Shown here: piece after piece, positions 7,354 through 15,732 of the stretch | Layout of the letters: each line of letters opens with the position of its first letter | How positions within the stretch are numbered: the stretch's first letter is position 1 | NCBI RefSeq assembly: GCF_023256435.1 | Contig: NZ_JAGDXM010000012.1 | Location: 1 to 33,711 of the forward strand | Length of the DNA: 33,711 nucleotides | Direction: 5' to 3' | DNA from: Thermoplasma sp. | GTDB taxonomy: Archaea; Thermoplasmatota; Thermoplasmata; Thermoplasmatales; Thermoplasmataceae | Program-made: the position numbers and the translations under genes | Notes under the pieces: model-generated | Seen by the model: the letters and a program-made list of their open reading frames with translations, nothing else | Told to the model about the DNA's origin: nothing | The model's database searches: none

Positions 7354-9168
7354 TTACGCCTTTTTTCTTCTGTTAACCAAGAACGCAGCAGCAGCTACAA
7401 TAACTATAATCACAGCAATTATGCCTATTTCAAGCGGAGAGATCGGCGACGTGGAGGTGGTACTTGTTGTACTGTAGACAGTGGTCAATGGTACAGCTAT
7501 TGAAACCAGCCCGAAACTGTTGGCATACAGCGCATCCTTAAAGGAAGTCTCATTTATTCCAGCAAATCCGTAGGTGTTGAATTCGTTTTGTGAAATTGTC
7601 ATGGCGATGGGGACTGATGGTGTGAGGTTGTAGAGTATAGAAAGAGCTTTCGCTATGTAATATCTTTGCATTGTTATGTTTGGCTGGGACGCCGCTTCCG
7701 TGATGTATTGTTCAAAGGTGGTGTTATTGAACCTGGAATAGTCTCCGTTAGCTGCTACTCCAATTGGCTTGTACCAGTAGTATGAGAACGACGTATTAAG
7801 CGCCCCTATAGGGTTAATGGAACTCGGTAGATAGGCAAGGCCTGCACTGTAGTTTCCATCATATACATTAGCATAGAATATGGCGCCACTTGGGGTGTAT
7901 ACATTTGTCTTAATGCCAAAATTGTTGAGTTCCTGCTCCATCGTATTAAGATTGGCAACAACATTGGACGCCGCTCCGTTACCTGAAAGGGTTAACGAAA
8001 CCACAGTTCCATTTGACGCTGTCCAGTAACCGTTTTTGAGTGTAAATCCTCCCTTTTCCATCAATTCCGTTGCATATGTAAGATTGTAATTATAGTATGT
8101 TCCATTTGGATGCGAGGCTAAGAATCCCGGTTCAAAGTAATTGCTGAGGGCTGGCATTATATAGTTTCCAGCTGGTGGCTGAAGAGATTCGTTGGAAAGA
8201 ACCTGCCTGTTGACCGCATATGCTATGGCGGCACGTACGTCAGGGTTGCTCAGAGGCCACTTCAGATTATTCAGGTATAACATCAGGAAACCGGAGGGCG
8301 GGGTAAAATAGAAGTGGTAAGGACTCTGAGTAGCCCATGTGGGTGCATCAGCATCAAACGCGCCAGACAACCAGTTTATGTTACCGCTTGCAAGAGCGTT
8401 AGCCTCAGCCGTGACTGTAGGATATGAAGGAATTATTATTTCGCTGAGATGCTTGCCCGTATAGTTGTAGTATGGATTCCATTTCAAAACAAATTCGCTC
8501 GAAGTAATTGAAGTGGCCATAAATGGGCCACTGCCAATTGGGTTCGTTAGAGTTATTCCTCCAGGATTGCTAACTCCCTTCCACTGTGGTGGGTATATTA
8601 TAGGCTGGGACATTATATTATAGAGGTCTGTGTACTGCGTGTTCTTCAGATAAAACGATATCATGTTAGGTCCGGTCATAGCGACCCCCTTCACAAAAGA
8701 ACTAAGACCGTGCGTATCAATAACACTATTGGAAAGTATGTAATTGAACGTAAACAGAACATCGCTTGCATTCAGTGGCTGACCATTGCTATATCTTAAA
8801 CCAGTTTTTATAGTAAAGGTCAAATTGGTCAAATTTGCGCTGTAATGGTATGAAGATGCGACGGCCGGTACGGGCGATTCTCCATTCATTAGATACATTA
8901 GAGGCTGATATATAAGAGACAGAGCTGTGGTTTCATATGGGGCTGAAGCTATCCCGCTAAATGGATTAAGGTCTGGGGTGAATGATCCATAGCTATCTAC
9001 CGCAAGATAGAACGCCTGGGAAGTGCTGGTATTGTTCGTGGAGGAGCTTGGAGTGAAAATCTTAGCGCTACTGTTCTGCGATACTGTGGCTGTTGGTACA
9101 GCGAATAAAAGAATTACCAGCAAAACCATTATCACTGTGGAAGATCGAAATGCTTTTGTTTTAAGCAT
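7354..9168 (-). CDS. Extracellular solute-binding protein (family 5), membrane-anchored
   Basis: This 604-residue family 5 substrate-binding protein is the receptor of the ABC importer. An N-terminal export signal (about residues 10-30, IMVLLVILLFAVP) is followed by a Ser/Thr/Asn linker. The binding core covers about 50-560, with family features such as an LNPF/ALSLIYQPL segment and GLRYSNGQPLNASDV. The C-terminus is a Ser/Thr-rich stalk (STTSTTSTS) and a helix (about 580-598) ending in RRKKA, so the protein is anchored by its tail with the binding domain outside. There is no lipobox cysteine. Many N-x-S/T sites suggest surface glycosylation. It is the first gene of the operon; ATG at 9168 sits about 25 nt after a TATA box. 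Family 5 proteins bind peptides or oligosaccharides. Confidence 0.93.
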   Translation of the reverse strand: MLKTKAFRSSTVIMVLLVILLFAVPTATVSQNSSAKIFTPSSSTNNTSTSQAFYLAVDSYGSFTPDLNPFSGIASAPYETTALSLIYQPLMYLMNGESPVPAVASSYHYSANLTNLTFTIKTGLRYSNGQPLNASDVLFTFNYILSNSVIDTHGLSSFVKGVAMTGPNMISFYLKNTQYTDLYNIMSQPIIYPPQWKGVSNPGGITLTNPIGSGPFMATSITSSEFVLKWNPYYNYTGKHLSEIIIPSYPTVTAEANALASGNINWLSGAFDADAPTWATQSPYHFYFTPPSGFLMLYLNNLKWPLSNPDVRAAIAYAVNRQVLSNESLQPPAGNYIMPALSNYFEPGFLASHPNGTYYNYNLTYATELMEKGGFTLKNGYWTASNGTVVSLTLSGNGAASNVVANLNTMEQELNNFGIKTNVYTPSGAIFYANVYDGNYSAGLAYLPSSINPIGALNTSFSYYWYKPIGVAANGDYSRFNNTTFEQYITEAASQPNITMQRYYIAKALSILYNLTPSVPIAMTISQNEFNTYGFAGINETSFKDALYANSFGLVSIAVPLTTVYSTTSTTSTSPISPLEIGIIAVIIVIVAAAAFLVNRRKKA

Positions 9169-9184
9169 GCAACCAAAATCTAAA

Positions 9185-9239
9185 ATATAATATTTAAATC
9201 TTTTCTAATTGAAATAATATCAAACATAATGTTTGATAT
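9185..9239 (-). promoter_or_regulatory. Promoter of the ABC importer operon with upstream inverted repeat
   Basis: The minus-strand TATA (TTTAAATATTATAT, 9185-9198) is about 25 nt before the ATG at 9168, with a purine-rich stretch (BRE-like AGAAAAGA) just upstream. Beyond it, 9217-9239 is a perfect 10-bp inverted repeat around TAA: ATATCAAACA / TGTTTGATAT. This is the best regulator site in the window. Its place upstream of BRE/TATA suits an activator, although a repressor is possible. Confidence 0.6.
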
Positions 9240-9510
9240 AATATTGATATGCATAGAATTTTTTAAATTTATAATAATTAAGTGTAAATTCCAATATATA
9301 TCATTCTCGACATTTATCACAAATTTGCTCTCTGGTTAATCCTATGGATCAAGCGAAATTATTGAATAAATTAATGCACAGATCATAAGACAAGAAAGAG
9401 CCCTCATCAAGCTGAGCCTAAGGATCACCAGCTGGCTGATGATGTATTCCGATAAACTCTTTAGCTAACGTACTAACAAGAGATGTTCAGAATTTGCTTG
9501 CATATATGTC
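9240..9510. other. Non-coding gap with a terminator-like hairpin
   Basis: No convincing gene is present. The first part is very AT-rich. Around 9403-9441 a hairpin can be drawn (CATC/GATG outer stem, AGCC/GGCT inner stem, palindromic CCAGCTGG inside). Read on the minus strand it is followed by the pyrimidine run TCTTTCTTGTCTT, which suits a terminator for the minus operon ending at 9511. GAGCCCTCAT (9398-9407) is the inverse of ATGAGGGCTC (9525-9534) inside the end of the upstream gene. A 32-codon open frame without ATG/GTG/TTG start at its head is not called. Confidence 0.35.
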
Positions 9511-10458
9511 CTATCCGATTATGTATGAGGGCTCCTTTCCATATATTAGCAGATTTATCAGATTTTCAGTACAGATCCTATCGATCTCATCGAACGCATC
9601 CTCTGCGAATGCAGCAATATGCGGGGTACATACCACACGATCATTAAGGATGAATTCCATATTGGTGGGCGGCTCAATATCGTAGACATCGGTGGCAACA
9701 GAACTGATGTGACCTGATCTTATATGCTTCAGAAGGGCCTTATAATCAATTATTTCTCCCCTTGACACATTGATCAGGTAGCTCCCTTCCTTCATCATCG
9801 AAAGAATCCTGTCGTCAACAAGCTTTCGTGTCTCAGCTGTCAACGGTGCGTTTATGCTCACAACATCCGAATTGGAGAAAAGATCCTCGAGAGTCACCTT
9901 CATAAACTGATCGTCGTTGACATATGGATCATAATAGATGACTTTGACTCCGATCTTTTGCAGAAGCTTTGCAAGCGCATGTCCTGTGTTTCCAAAGCCC
10001 AATATTCCCACGGTCAGCTCTTCCAGCGATTTTCCCAGGAAATCGGCTCTTTTCCATGAACCTGATTTAAGGGAAATGCAGGATCTCGTTATATTTCTTG
10101 TTGCATCTAGGATAAGCCCAAGGGCAAATTCCGCAACTGCCCTGTGTTCAATATCTATTGGTGTGTTCGTGACTATTATATTTTTTTTACTGCAGTATTC
10201 CAAGTCGATGTTGTCTACTCCTATGCCCCTCCTTGCTATGATCTTCAGGTTTCTAGCCTTTTTTAATACGTTTTCGGTGAATGGATCCAATCCAGCGATT
10301 ATGCCATCATAATCAGATATAATCTTTGAGAGTTCGTCCTCCGTATACCATCTCTCCATCTTATTTGTATCAACTATGAAGTGCTTCCTGAGAGTGTTTA
10401 GATATTTATCAGTGAACCATGGTGCCGTGATCAATATTCTGGCTCTATGTTCTTCCAC
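9511..10458 (-). CDS. D-2-hydroxyacid dehydrogenase (SerA/glyoxylate reductase family)
   Basis: This 315-residue NAD(P)-dependent oxidoreductase interconverts a 2-keto acid and a D-2-hydroxy acid, or glyoxylate and glycolate, in the cytoplasm. The Rossmann motif is GFGNTG (154-159). The catalytic set is R233 (VSRG), E262 (DIEPP) and H280 (TPHIA). It lacks the ACT domain of long phosphoglycerate dehydrogenases. It is the last gene of the four-gene sugar-acid operon, overlapping the aldolase gene by 14 bp. In context it could handle glycolate/glyoxylate or hydroxypyruvate formed after aldol cleavage; that role is inferred. D173 at the end of beta-2 (YYDPY) would prefer NAD if it is the usual acidic residue. 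Confidence 0.9.
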   Translation of the reverse strand: MEEHRARILITAPWFTDKYLNTLRKHFIVDTNKMERWYTEDELSKIISDYDGIIAGLDPFTENVLKKARNLKIIARRGIGVDNIDLEYCSKKNIIVTNTPIDIEHRAVAEFALGLILDATRNITRSCISLKSGSWKRADFLGKSLEELTVGILGFGNTGHALAKLLQKIGVKVIYYDPYVNDDQFMKVTLEDLFSNSDVVSINAPLTAETRKLVDDRILSMMKEGSYLINVSRGEIIDYKALLKHIRSGHISSVATDVYDIEPPTNMEFILNDRVVCTPHIAAFAEDAFDEIDRICTENLINLLIYGKEPSYIIG

Positions 10459-11311
10459 TTTTCAGTACCTCCATAACCTCCCTTGATAAGGCCTCCTCAG
10501 CCTTCTGATCGAGAGGATAGATCGGTGGCCTGGGCTTGCCTGGATCATATTTACCTATTATCTTTACCAATGAATAATTCGCTGCCCACTGGCCATATTT
10601 GCGCGCTATCATGGCAAGCCTAGTCAGAATCCGCTGATCAATGACGCCCCTATCATTCTGATAGTTCTCAAATAGTGATCTTGCTATCTTAGGTGCATAA
10701 TTTCCAGATCCCGGAATTGCACCATCCATCCCCATCCTTAGCGACGCGAGTACCAGCACATCTGGTCCGCAGTAGACCTTGAAATCATTACCGAATTCCC
10801 ACTTGAAGTTGAGAAGATGATCCAGATCCGGTACAGTATCTTTTATTCCAACTATATTTCCGCCGCTTTTGTTTATTTTAGTTACGAGATCTGGTTTTAT
10901 ATCGTAGTTAGTGGTCAGCGGGAAATTATAAACTAAAGTTGGGTATATCTCAGAAATTTCCTTGAAGAACCTGATGTACCATTCCTCCGGTATCCTAGGA
11001 TAATAATAAGGGGGAAGGGAGGCTATGTATTTTACCTCATTTCTCTTCCCGAGTCTGGCAAGTTCCCTGCTTTCCTCCAGATCAAGGGATCCGACCTGGA
11101 ATATGATCTTGTCCTTTAGATGATGAAGATCATTCAAGATCTTTGCCTTTTCCTCCATTCTCAACGATGGGCCCAGTCCAGTACTCCCTGATACAAGCAG
11201 GTAATCAACACCGTTCTTAATCAAATATTCAGCATGAGTGAGAAGTCTCTCAGTATCTATTGTGTTGTTATCGGTAAACGGCGTTATCATCGGTACTATA
11301 AGATCACTCAT
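10445..11311 (-). CDS. kdgA: 2-keto-3-deoxy-(phospho)gluconate-type aldolase
   Basis: This 288-residue class I aldolase of the DHDPS/NAL superfamily cleaves 2-keto-3-deoxy sugar acids to pyruvate and an aldehyde. The Schiff-base Lys is K157 (GIKDT) and the catalytic Tyr is Y128 (VYNFP). GSTGLGPSL (42-50) and the tail PRPPIYPL match the Sulfolobus KDG aldolase pattern closely. That enzyme is promiscuous for C5 and C6 keto-deoxy acids. The gene overlaps the MBL gene upstream by 8 bp and the dehydrogenase gene downstream by 14 bp. It could also serve the organism's general non-phosphorylating Entner-Doudoroff route; the operon suggests a dedicated sugar. True dihydrodipicolinate synthase is unlikely given the KDGA-specific motifs. 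Confidence 0.88.
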   Translation of the reverse strand: MSDLIVPMITPFTDNNTIDTERLLTHAEYLIKNGVDYLLVSGSTGLGPSLRMEEKAKILNDLHHLKDKIIFQVGSLDLEESRELARLGKRNEVKYIASLPPYYYPRIPEEWYIRFFKEISEIYPTLVYNFPLTTNYDIKPDLVTKINKSGGNIVGIKDTVPDLDHLLNFKWEFGNDFKVYCGPDVLVLASLRMGMDGAIPGSGNYAPKIARSLFENYQNDRGVIDQRILTRLAMIARKYGQWAANYSLVKIIGKYDPGKPRPPIYPLDQKAEEALSREVMEVLKSGRT

Positions 11312-12041
11312 GAAATACCACCGGCTTTTCAGCTGGCTTCATATAAATATCCATTACCGTGTTTGTTTCGTCCCTGTTTCTAAGTATTATATCAACGGCA
11401 TCTCTTTCAAGGTAGCCATTTGCACAGAACGGCGGATCATGCCCAGGGTATATAACATCCGGCTTCAGATCCTTTATTTTAGCTATGCTCTTCTTGGCCT
11501 GTTCCAGATTGTAGAAAATCAGATCCGGCACTCCTCGATCATAGGCTCTCAGATTTGGTACCGCATCACCTGCAATTACAATTTTCTTTGATCCGTCTAT
11601 AACTAAGACAGATATATGCCCGGGCGTGTGGCCTGGAGTTGTTATGATCTGTACATTTTCTGACAGCCTATGATCCTCCTTTATGAGTGTCAGATCCATG
11701 CCTCTTAGGATCTCTTTGAATTTATCTGAGATACCGTCTTTGACACCGCTTAGCGTTCCGTTCTTCAATTCTTCTTCTCCAAGAATTATCTTCGCGGAAT
11801 CGAAGAGATCCACGTTAAGGCAGTGATCCCAGTTCAGATGGGTCAGCACAACCACATCTATATCTGAGGGCGAAAGACCTGATACCTTAAGGTTTGCTAT
11901 GAGGTTATCCCGGTTTCCGAAATGCCCCACATCTACCAGGATTCTGTCATCACCATCTTCTATTAAGGTGGAGGCCGAAGCCCCCATTGTACCGTATGAG
12001 CTCCTTATGCCGGCACCCTTCAGAATCCTGGCGATCTTCAT
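11304..12041 (-). CDS. MBL-fold hydrolase, putative sugar lactonase
   Basis: This 245-residue metallo-beta-lactamase-fold protein is of the AHL-lactonase-like type. Between dehydrogenase and dehydratase functions in a sugar-acid pathway, a lactonase opening the aldonolactone is the likely role; this is inference. Metal-ligand motifs: H68-L-N70-W-D72-H73, H138 in PGHTPGH, D159 in AGDA and H201 in PGHDPP. The usual H-x-H-x-D-H has Asn (codon AAC) in place of the second His, which may alter metal 1 binding. The gene overlaps the dehydratase gene by 4 bp and the aldolase gene by 8 bp. Other MBL hydrolase functions, such as another ester or lactone substrate, remain possible. Confidence 0.8.
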   Translation of the reverse strand: MKIARILKGAGIRSSYGTMGASASTLIEDGDDRILVDVGHFGNRDNLIANLKVSGLSPSDIDVVVLTHLNWDHCLNVDLFDSAKIILGEEELKNGTLSGVKDGISDKFKEILRGMDLTLIKEDHRLSENVQIITTPGHTPGHISVLVIDGSKKIVIAGDAVPNLRAYDRGVPDLIFYNLEQAKKSIAKIKDLKPDVIYPGHDPPFCANGYLERDAVDIILRNRDETNTVMDIYMKPAEKPVVFHE

Positions 12042-13180
12042 TTGATATCACCATGGTACTTGTATTCGTTGCTGAAGTATTCAAGATGCATCTTCTTGTA
12101 TGGATACTTTGTCAGCGCTTCTTCATTTATCTCTATTCCAAGGCCTGGTTTATCACGCGGATATATATAGCCGTCTCTGACATCGAAATATTCCTTTATC
12201 AGATCGTGCCTGACGGTTTCAGCATCAAGCCAGAATTCCAGAATCAATGCATTTGGCATGGTGACAAGCGCATTTAGGCTCGCTGCAGTAGCAATTGGGC
12301 CGTTCGGATTATGTGGTGCAACAGTGACGTAATTTACGTTGGCCATTGCGCCGACCTCAACAAGAGGCATGATTCCACCCATATGACAGACATCCGGCTG
12401 TATTATATCGACGGCCCTCTGTGAAAGGAGCTCCCAGAATCTGTTTCTTGAAATTATCCTCTCACCGGCTGCTATTGGAACGCCAGAGGCTTTCCTGACC
12501 TCGCTCATTGACACTATGTCTTCTTCTGGGACGGGCTCTTCCAACCAGAATGGATCGTATCTCTCTATCTCCTTTGCTATCTTTATGGCCGTCCTGGTGT
12601 TGAATCTACCATGCGCCTCTATCATGAGATCGATATCGCTTCCGACCGCATCTCTGATCGCCCCTATCCTCTGCTTGGCCATATCCAGATCGGCCCTCGT
12701 TATGTTTGGCCCGGCACCGCCAAACGGATCGAATTTCAGTGCTTTATATCCTTTTTCAACAGTTTTCACAGCCGCTGATGCAAATTCCTCGGGTTTCGCC
12801 CCACCTGAAATGAAGCCGTTGGCATACACCTTTACCCTGTTTACCGCTTTTCCACCAAGCAGTCTATAAACGGGCTGCCTAACGGTCTTTCCGACAGCAT
12901 CCCATAGGGCCTGTTCTATGGCGCTCTGTGCGGTGGAGAGTATGGGGCCGTTCCTCCAGAAGAAATTTCTTAGAAAGAAATTGGTGATCTCGTTTATTTC
13001 AATGTCTCTGTTGATGAGGAATGGCTTCAAATCATTTACCGCAGCCTCAATGGTCTTTTCAAAGTCTCCGAGCGTACCTTCACCGTATCCCTTTATGCCC
13101 TCGTCCGTAGTGACTTCAACTATTACAAAATTCCTCCAGACTGCTGCTGCAAAATAGGTCTTTATCTCCTTTATCTTCAT
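12038..13180 (-). CDS. Sugar-acid dehydratase, enolase superfamily (galactonate dehydratase-like)
   Basis: The protein has 380 residues from ATG 13180 (MKIKEIK). An upstream in-frame start at 13315 would overlap the divergent gene and add 45 unlike residues, so it is rejected. The TATA about 25 nt upstream fits 13180 and leaderless translation. It dehydrates an aldonate to its 2-keto-3-deoxy acid. Predicted Mg ligands are E188 (IEAHGRF), E214 (LEEP) and E240 (AGER), with H190 and H290 (APHNP) as acid/base candidates. The spacing equals that of E. coli DgoD, where the first ligand is Asp rather than Glu. K147 and K149 (KALKFDP) close the barrel side. It is the first gene of the minus operon. 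The exact substrate (galactonate, xylonate, arabinonate, rhamnonate or other) is undetermined. Confidence 0.88.
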   Translation of the reverse strand: MKIKEIKTYFAAAVWRNFVIVEVTTDEGIKGYGEGTLGDFEKTIEAAVNDLKPFLINRDIEINEITNFFLRNFFWRNGPILSTAQSAIEQALWDAVGKTVRQPVYRLLGGKAVNRVKVYANGFISGGAKPEEFASAAVKTVEKGYKALKFDPFGGAGPNITRADLDMAKQRIGAIRDAVGSDIDLMIEAHGRFNTRTAIKIAKEIERYDPFWLEEPVPEEDIVSMSEVRKASGVPIAAGERIISRNRFWELLSQRAVDIIQPDVCHMGGIMPLVEVGAMANVNYVTVAPHNPNGPIATAASLNALVTMPNALILEFWLDAETVRHDLIKEYFDVRDGYIYPRDKPGLGIEINEEALTKYPYKKMHLEYFSNEYKYHGDIK

Positions 13181-13191
13181 AGAATAAGAAT

Positions 13192-13260
13192 TTAACACTA
13201 GTATTAATTTTTTGTGAGAGGATTTTTGATAAAATATTAAATGAGGAAAGCATTTATATC
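13192..13260. promoter_or_regulatory. Divergent promoters of the two sugar-acid operons
   Basis: The minus-strand TATA-like CAAAAAATTAATAC (about 13201-13214) serves the dehydratase gene. The plus-strand TTTATAT (13252-13258) lies about 30 nt before the ATG at 13287. TTAACACTAGTATTAA (13192-13207) is a 16-bp palindrome with one mismatched pair, overlapping the dehydratase TATA and initiation region. A protein bound there would block transcription of the catabolic operon, so a repressor site is plausible. Confidence 0.5.
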
Positions 13261-13286
13261 TTTCTCTGATTAACATAGCGGAGGAG

Positions 13287-14729
13287 ATGGATTTGAAAGG
13301 CGCTATTATAGGCAAAGAGATATTTTCTGATGCAAAGAGTGAAGTCTACAACCCGTCCACGGGAGAAATACTGGATTATGTGCCCGTGCTGAGCAGAGAA
13401 CAGGTGAAAGAGGCGATAGACCTTGCTTACGAAACATATCAAAAATATTCACAGTACACTGGAAGTCAGAGGAAGAAATTGCTCATCCAAGCGGCTGAGC
13501 TGATCAGGCAGAATAAGGATGAGCTAGCAAAGACCATGTCCCTTGAGATGGGTAGGCCAATAAAGAGCTCCAGAGCGGAAATAGATAGAACTGCAGCAAT
13601 ATTTGAGGGTAGCGCTTGGGAATTGCAGAACGTTCTCAGAGGGGAGTTCATTCCTCTGGATGTATATGAAACACCCGCTGGGAACGAGAATAGGATAGCC
13701 ATTACTGCAAGAGAGCCTATGGGCGTTGTTGCTGCGATAACTCCATTCAACTTCCCAGGAGCCAGCTTTGCCCACAAGGTGGCAACCGCGCTTGCGGTGG
13801 GCAATACGGTTGTTCATAAGCCCACCAAGAACGCTCCGCTTACTCAGATAGAACTCGCAAAGCTGCTCCTGAAGGCGGGATTCCCTGAGGGTTCCATAAA
13901 TGTGGTGACCGGGAATTCCAGCGAGATTGGGGATGAATTCAGCTCCAACAAAAAAGTAAGGCTGATAACGTTTACGGGATCACCGGGAGTCGGCCTGGAA
14001 TTAGCCTCCAGGGCAACAAAGAATGGTATAAAGTCCATCATGGAGCTCGGAGGCAGCGATGCACAGATAGTGCTGGATGATGCGGATATAGAGTTGGCTG
14101 TCGAAAAGGCAGTCTTTGGACGTTATGATTACTCTGGGCAGTTTTGCAATGCGACAAAACGTGTGCTTGTATCAAGCAGTATCGCTAAGGAATTCGAAAA
14201 CCGCGTTGTAGAGAGACTGAAGAATTTGAAGATAGGCGATGCGCTGAACGAGGAGACAGATATGGGCCCATTGATATCCAAGGAAGCAGTAAGGAATATG
14301 GAGTCTTTCGTGAAAGATGCGGTTTCAAAAGGATCTCAGGTCATTTATCGCGGGAATGCTCCCAATAGGGGATTCTTTTATCCTCCGACACTCATAGAGG
14401 TGAAAGATCCAAATGCACAGGTCATGAGCGATGAGGTGTTCGGCCCAGTTTTGCCCATAAAGATATTTGAAACAGATGAAGAGGCCGTGGCCATTACAAA
14501 TTCATCACGCTATGGACTCGATGCATCGGTGTTTTCGAGGAATTTTTCAAGGGCGTACAAGGTTGCCAGGAAACTGAATGTCGGAACGGTGATCATAAAC
14601 GATACAACGAGGCTGAGGTGGGATTACCTTCCGTTTGGAGGCCCAAAGGAAAGCGGCATAGGTAGGGAATCCATCAGGGATACTATGATGGAGATGACCG
14701 AGGAAAAGGTCATAGCATACCGGCTATAG
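13287..14729 (+). CDS. Aldehyde dehydrogenase (lactaldehyde/glycolaldehyde/GAPN-like)
   Basis: This 480-residue NAD(P)-dependent aldehyde dehydrogenase of the main ALDH superfamily oxidises an aldehyde to a carboxylate. Active-site residues: N155 in PFNFP, K178 in HKPTKN, E253 in ELGG and C287 in [10 protein letters not shown]. In this operon its likely substrate is the aldehyde released by the KDG-type aldolase (glyceraldehyde, glycolaldehyde or L-lactaldehyde); inferred. Start: ATG 13287 fits leaderless transcription from the TATA at 13252. A GGAGG (13280-13284) lies only 2 nt before it, but 8 nt before TTG 13293, so a two-residue shorter form is conceivable. It is followed by the SDR gene after 14 nt. 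Confidence 0.92.
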   Translation: MDLKGAIIGKEIFSDAKSEVYNPSTGEILDYVPVLSREQVKEAIDLAYETYQKYSQYTGSQRKKLLIQAAELIRQNKDELAKTMSLEMGRPIKSSRAEIDRTAAIFEGSAWELQNVLRGEFIPLDVYETPAGNENRIAITAREPMGVVAAITPFNFPGASFAHKVATALAVGNTVVHKPTKNAPLTQIELAKLLLKAGFPEGSINVVTGNSSEIGDEFSSNKKVRLITFTGSPGVGLELASRATKNGIKSIMELGGSDAQIVLDDADIELAVEKAVFGRYDYSGQFCNATKRVLVSSSIAKEFENRVVERLKNLKIGDALNEETDMGPLISKEAVRNMESFVKDAVSKGSQVIYRGNAPNRGFFYPPTLIEVKDPNAQVMSDEVFGPVLPIKIFETDEEAVAITNSSRYGLDASVFSRNFSRAYKVARKLNVGTVIINDTTRLRWDYLPFGGPKESGIGRESIRDTMMEMTEEKVIAYRL

Positions 14730-14743
14730 ATGGGGTGAACAGC

Positions 14744-15523
14744 ATGATCGAACTGAATGGAAAAAACGTGATCATAACCGGAGGCACCCATGGCATTGGA
14801 GAAACAACAGCAGTTCTTTTCAGCAAACTTGGTGCCAGCGTCTGGATAGTTGGAAGAAATGAATCGAAGGGTAGGGAAATAGAATCAAAAAGCCCAGATG
14901 GACGTATAAAATTTTTGAAATGCGATCTTTCAGTCAGGTCTCAGGTTGAGGATCTGGGTAGATGGATAGAGAGCAGTGATGTTGTATTCGATGTACTGAT
15001 CAACAACGCGTCTAGGAATTCAAGGTTCAATGTCCTGAATATACCTATGAAGGAATGGGACGAAATGATCGAGCTCAATCTCTCCTCGGTTGTTGTGCTG
15101 TCCAAAAACGTTGCAAGCAAAATGATAAAGAATAATAAAAAAGGCAAGATAATAAATATTGGTGCAATACAATCATTCTATCCGCTTGATTCCTCGCTAG
15201 CCTACTCTGCAGTAAAGGGTGCACTTAGATCGATGACTAAGAGCATGGCAGTAGATCTCGGCAGATATGGGATTCTTGTGACGCTTGTGATGCCCGGGCC
15301 AATATACGCCAAGGCAGACGAGGAGGATGTACCTGAGGATCTGGATAAACGCGCCGCAACTCTCATTGGCAGAATGGGAAGAAAAATAGAGGTGGCAAAA
15401 CTGCTTGCATTCCTCTCTTCCGACGACAACACGTTTATGACGGGAAACGAGATAATCATAGATGGTGGAAGGTCAATATCCAGAAAGCCTGATCCGGAAG
15501 AGATAGAGAAAAATATCATATGA
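14744..15523 (+). CDS. SDR-family sugar/alcohol dehydrogenase
   Basis: This is a 259-residue classical short-chain dehydrogenase. Cofactor motif TGGTHGIG (12-19), NNA at 88-90, and YSAVK giving Y154 and K158. The position 13 residues before the Tyr, normally the catalytic Ser (NISS), is Ala (N-I-G-A); a Ser occurs three residues later (S144). D/E after beta-2 is replaced by GRN, suggesting NADP. Start: ATG 14744 is preceded by GGTGA at 5 nt spacing. A GTG at 14735 in frame is itself part of that ribosome-binding site, so it is rejected. In operon with the aldehyde dehydrogenase it is a candidate sugar 1-dehydrogenase feeding the divergent lactonase/dehydratase/aldolase operon. Gluconate-5-dehydrogenase-like or ketoreductase activity is an alternative. 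Confidence 0.85.
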   Translation: MIELNGKNVIITGGTHGIGETTAVLFSKLGASVWIVGRNESKGREIESKSPDGRIKFLKCDLSVRSQVEDLGRWIESSDVVFDVLINNASRNSRFNVLNIPMKEWDEMIELNLSSVVVLSKNVASKMIKNNKKGKIINIGAIQSFYPLDSSLAYSAVKGALRSMTKSMAVDLGRYGILVTLVMPGPIYAKADEEDVPEDLDKRAATLIGRMGRKIEVAKLLAFLSSDDNTFMTGNEIIIDGGRSISRKPDPEEIEKNII

Positions 15524-15603
15524 ATTTATATTGCATATTATTTTATTGCGCCCTGCATAACTGCATTTTCCATCCCATATTTTTATAGATCCCAAGTAAA
15601 GAC

Positions 15604-15713
15604 CTTTTATATAAGAGCGGATTAAATCGCGCGATACGTGCACAAATATATTTCAATGGAATAATAGATTACTACTCCACAACTTATCATGATATCTAAA
15701 ACTACATATATGC
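15604..15713 (+). promoter_or_regulatory. Two possible promoters upstream of acyl-CoA ligase
   Basis: CTACATATATG (about 15702-15712) is about 25 nt before ATG 15733, so leaderless expression from that ATG is expected. A stronger-looking box, TTTTATATAAG (15604-15614), would start a transcript near 15636, giving a leader of about 100 nt. It may be an alternative promoter. The gap 15524-15717 contains no gene that I can see. Confidence 0.45.
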
Positions 15714-15732
15714 AATTATGTTATTTTATAAC

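Noticed and set aside
9344-9478. Short frames possibly remnant of a transposase or small gene
   Set aside because: Frames are under 35 codons, lack good starts, and contain no mobile-element motif or terminal repeats.
9398-9534. 10-bp inverted repeat GAGCCCTCAT/ATGAGGGCTC 117 bp apart
   Set aside because: One arm is inside coding sequence and the spacing is long; no target duplication or element between the arms.
13181-13315. Longer N-terminus for the sugar-acid dehydratase starting at 13315
   Set aside because: It would overlap the divergent aldehyde dehydrogenase gene and the promoters; the extra 45 residues do not fit the family.
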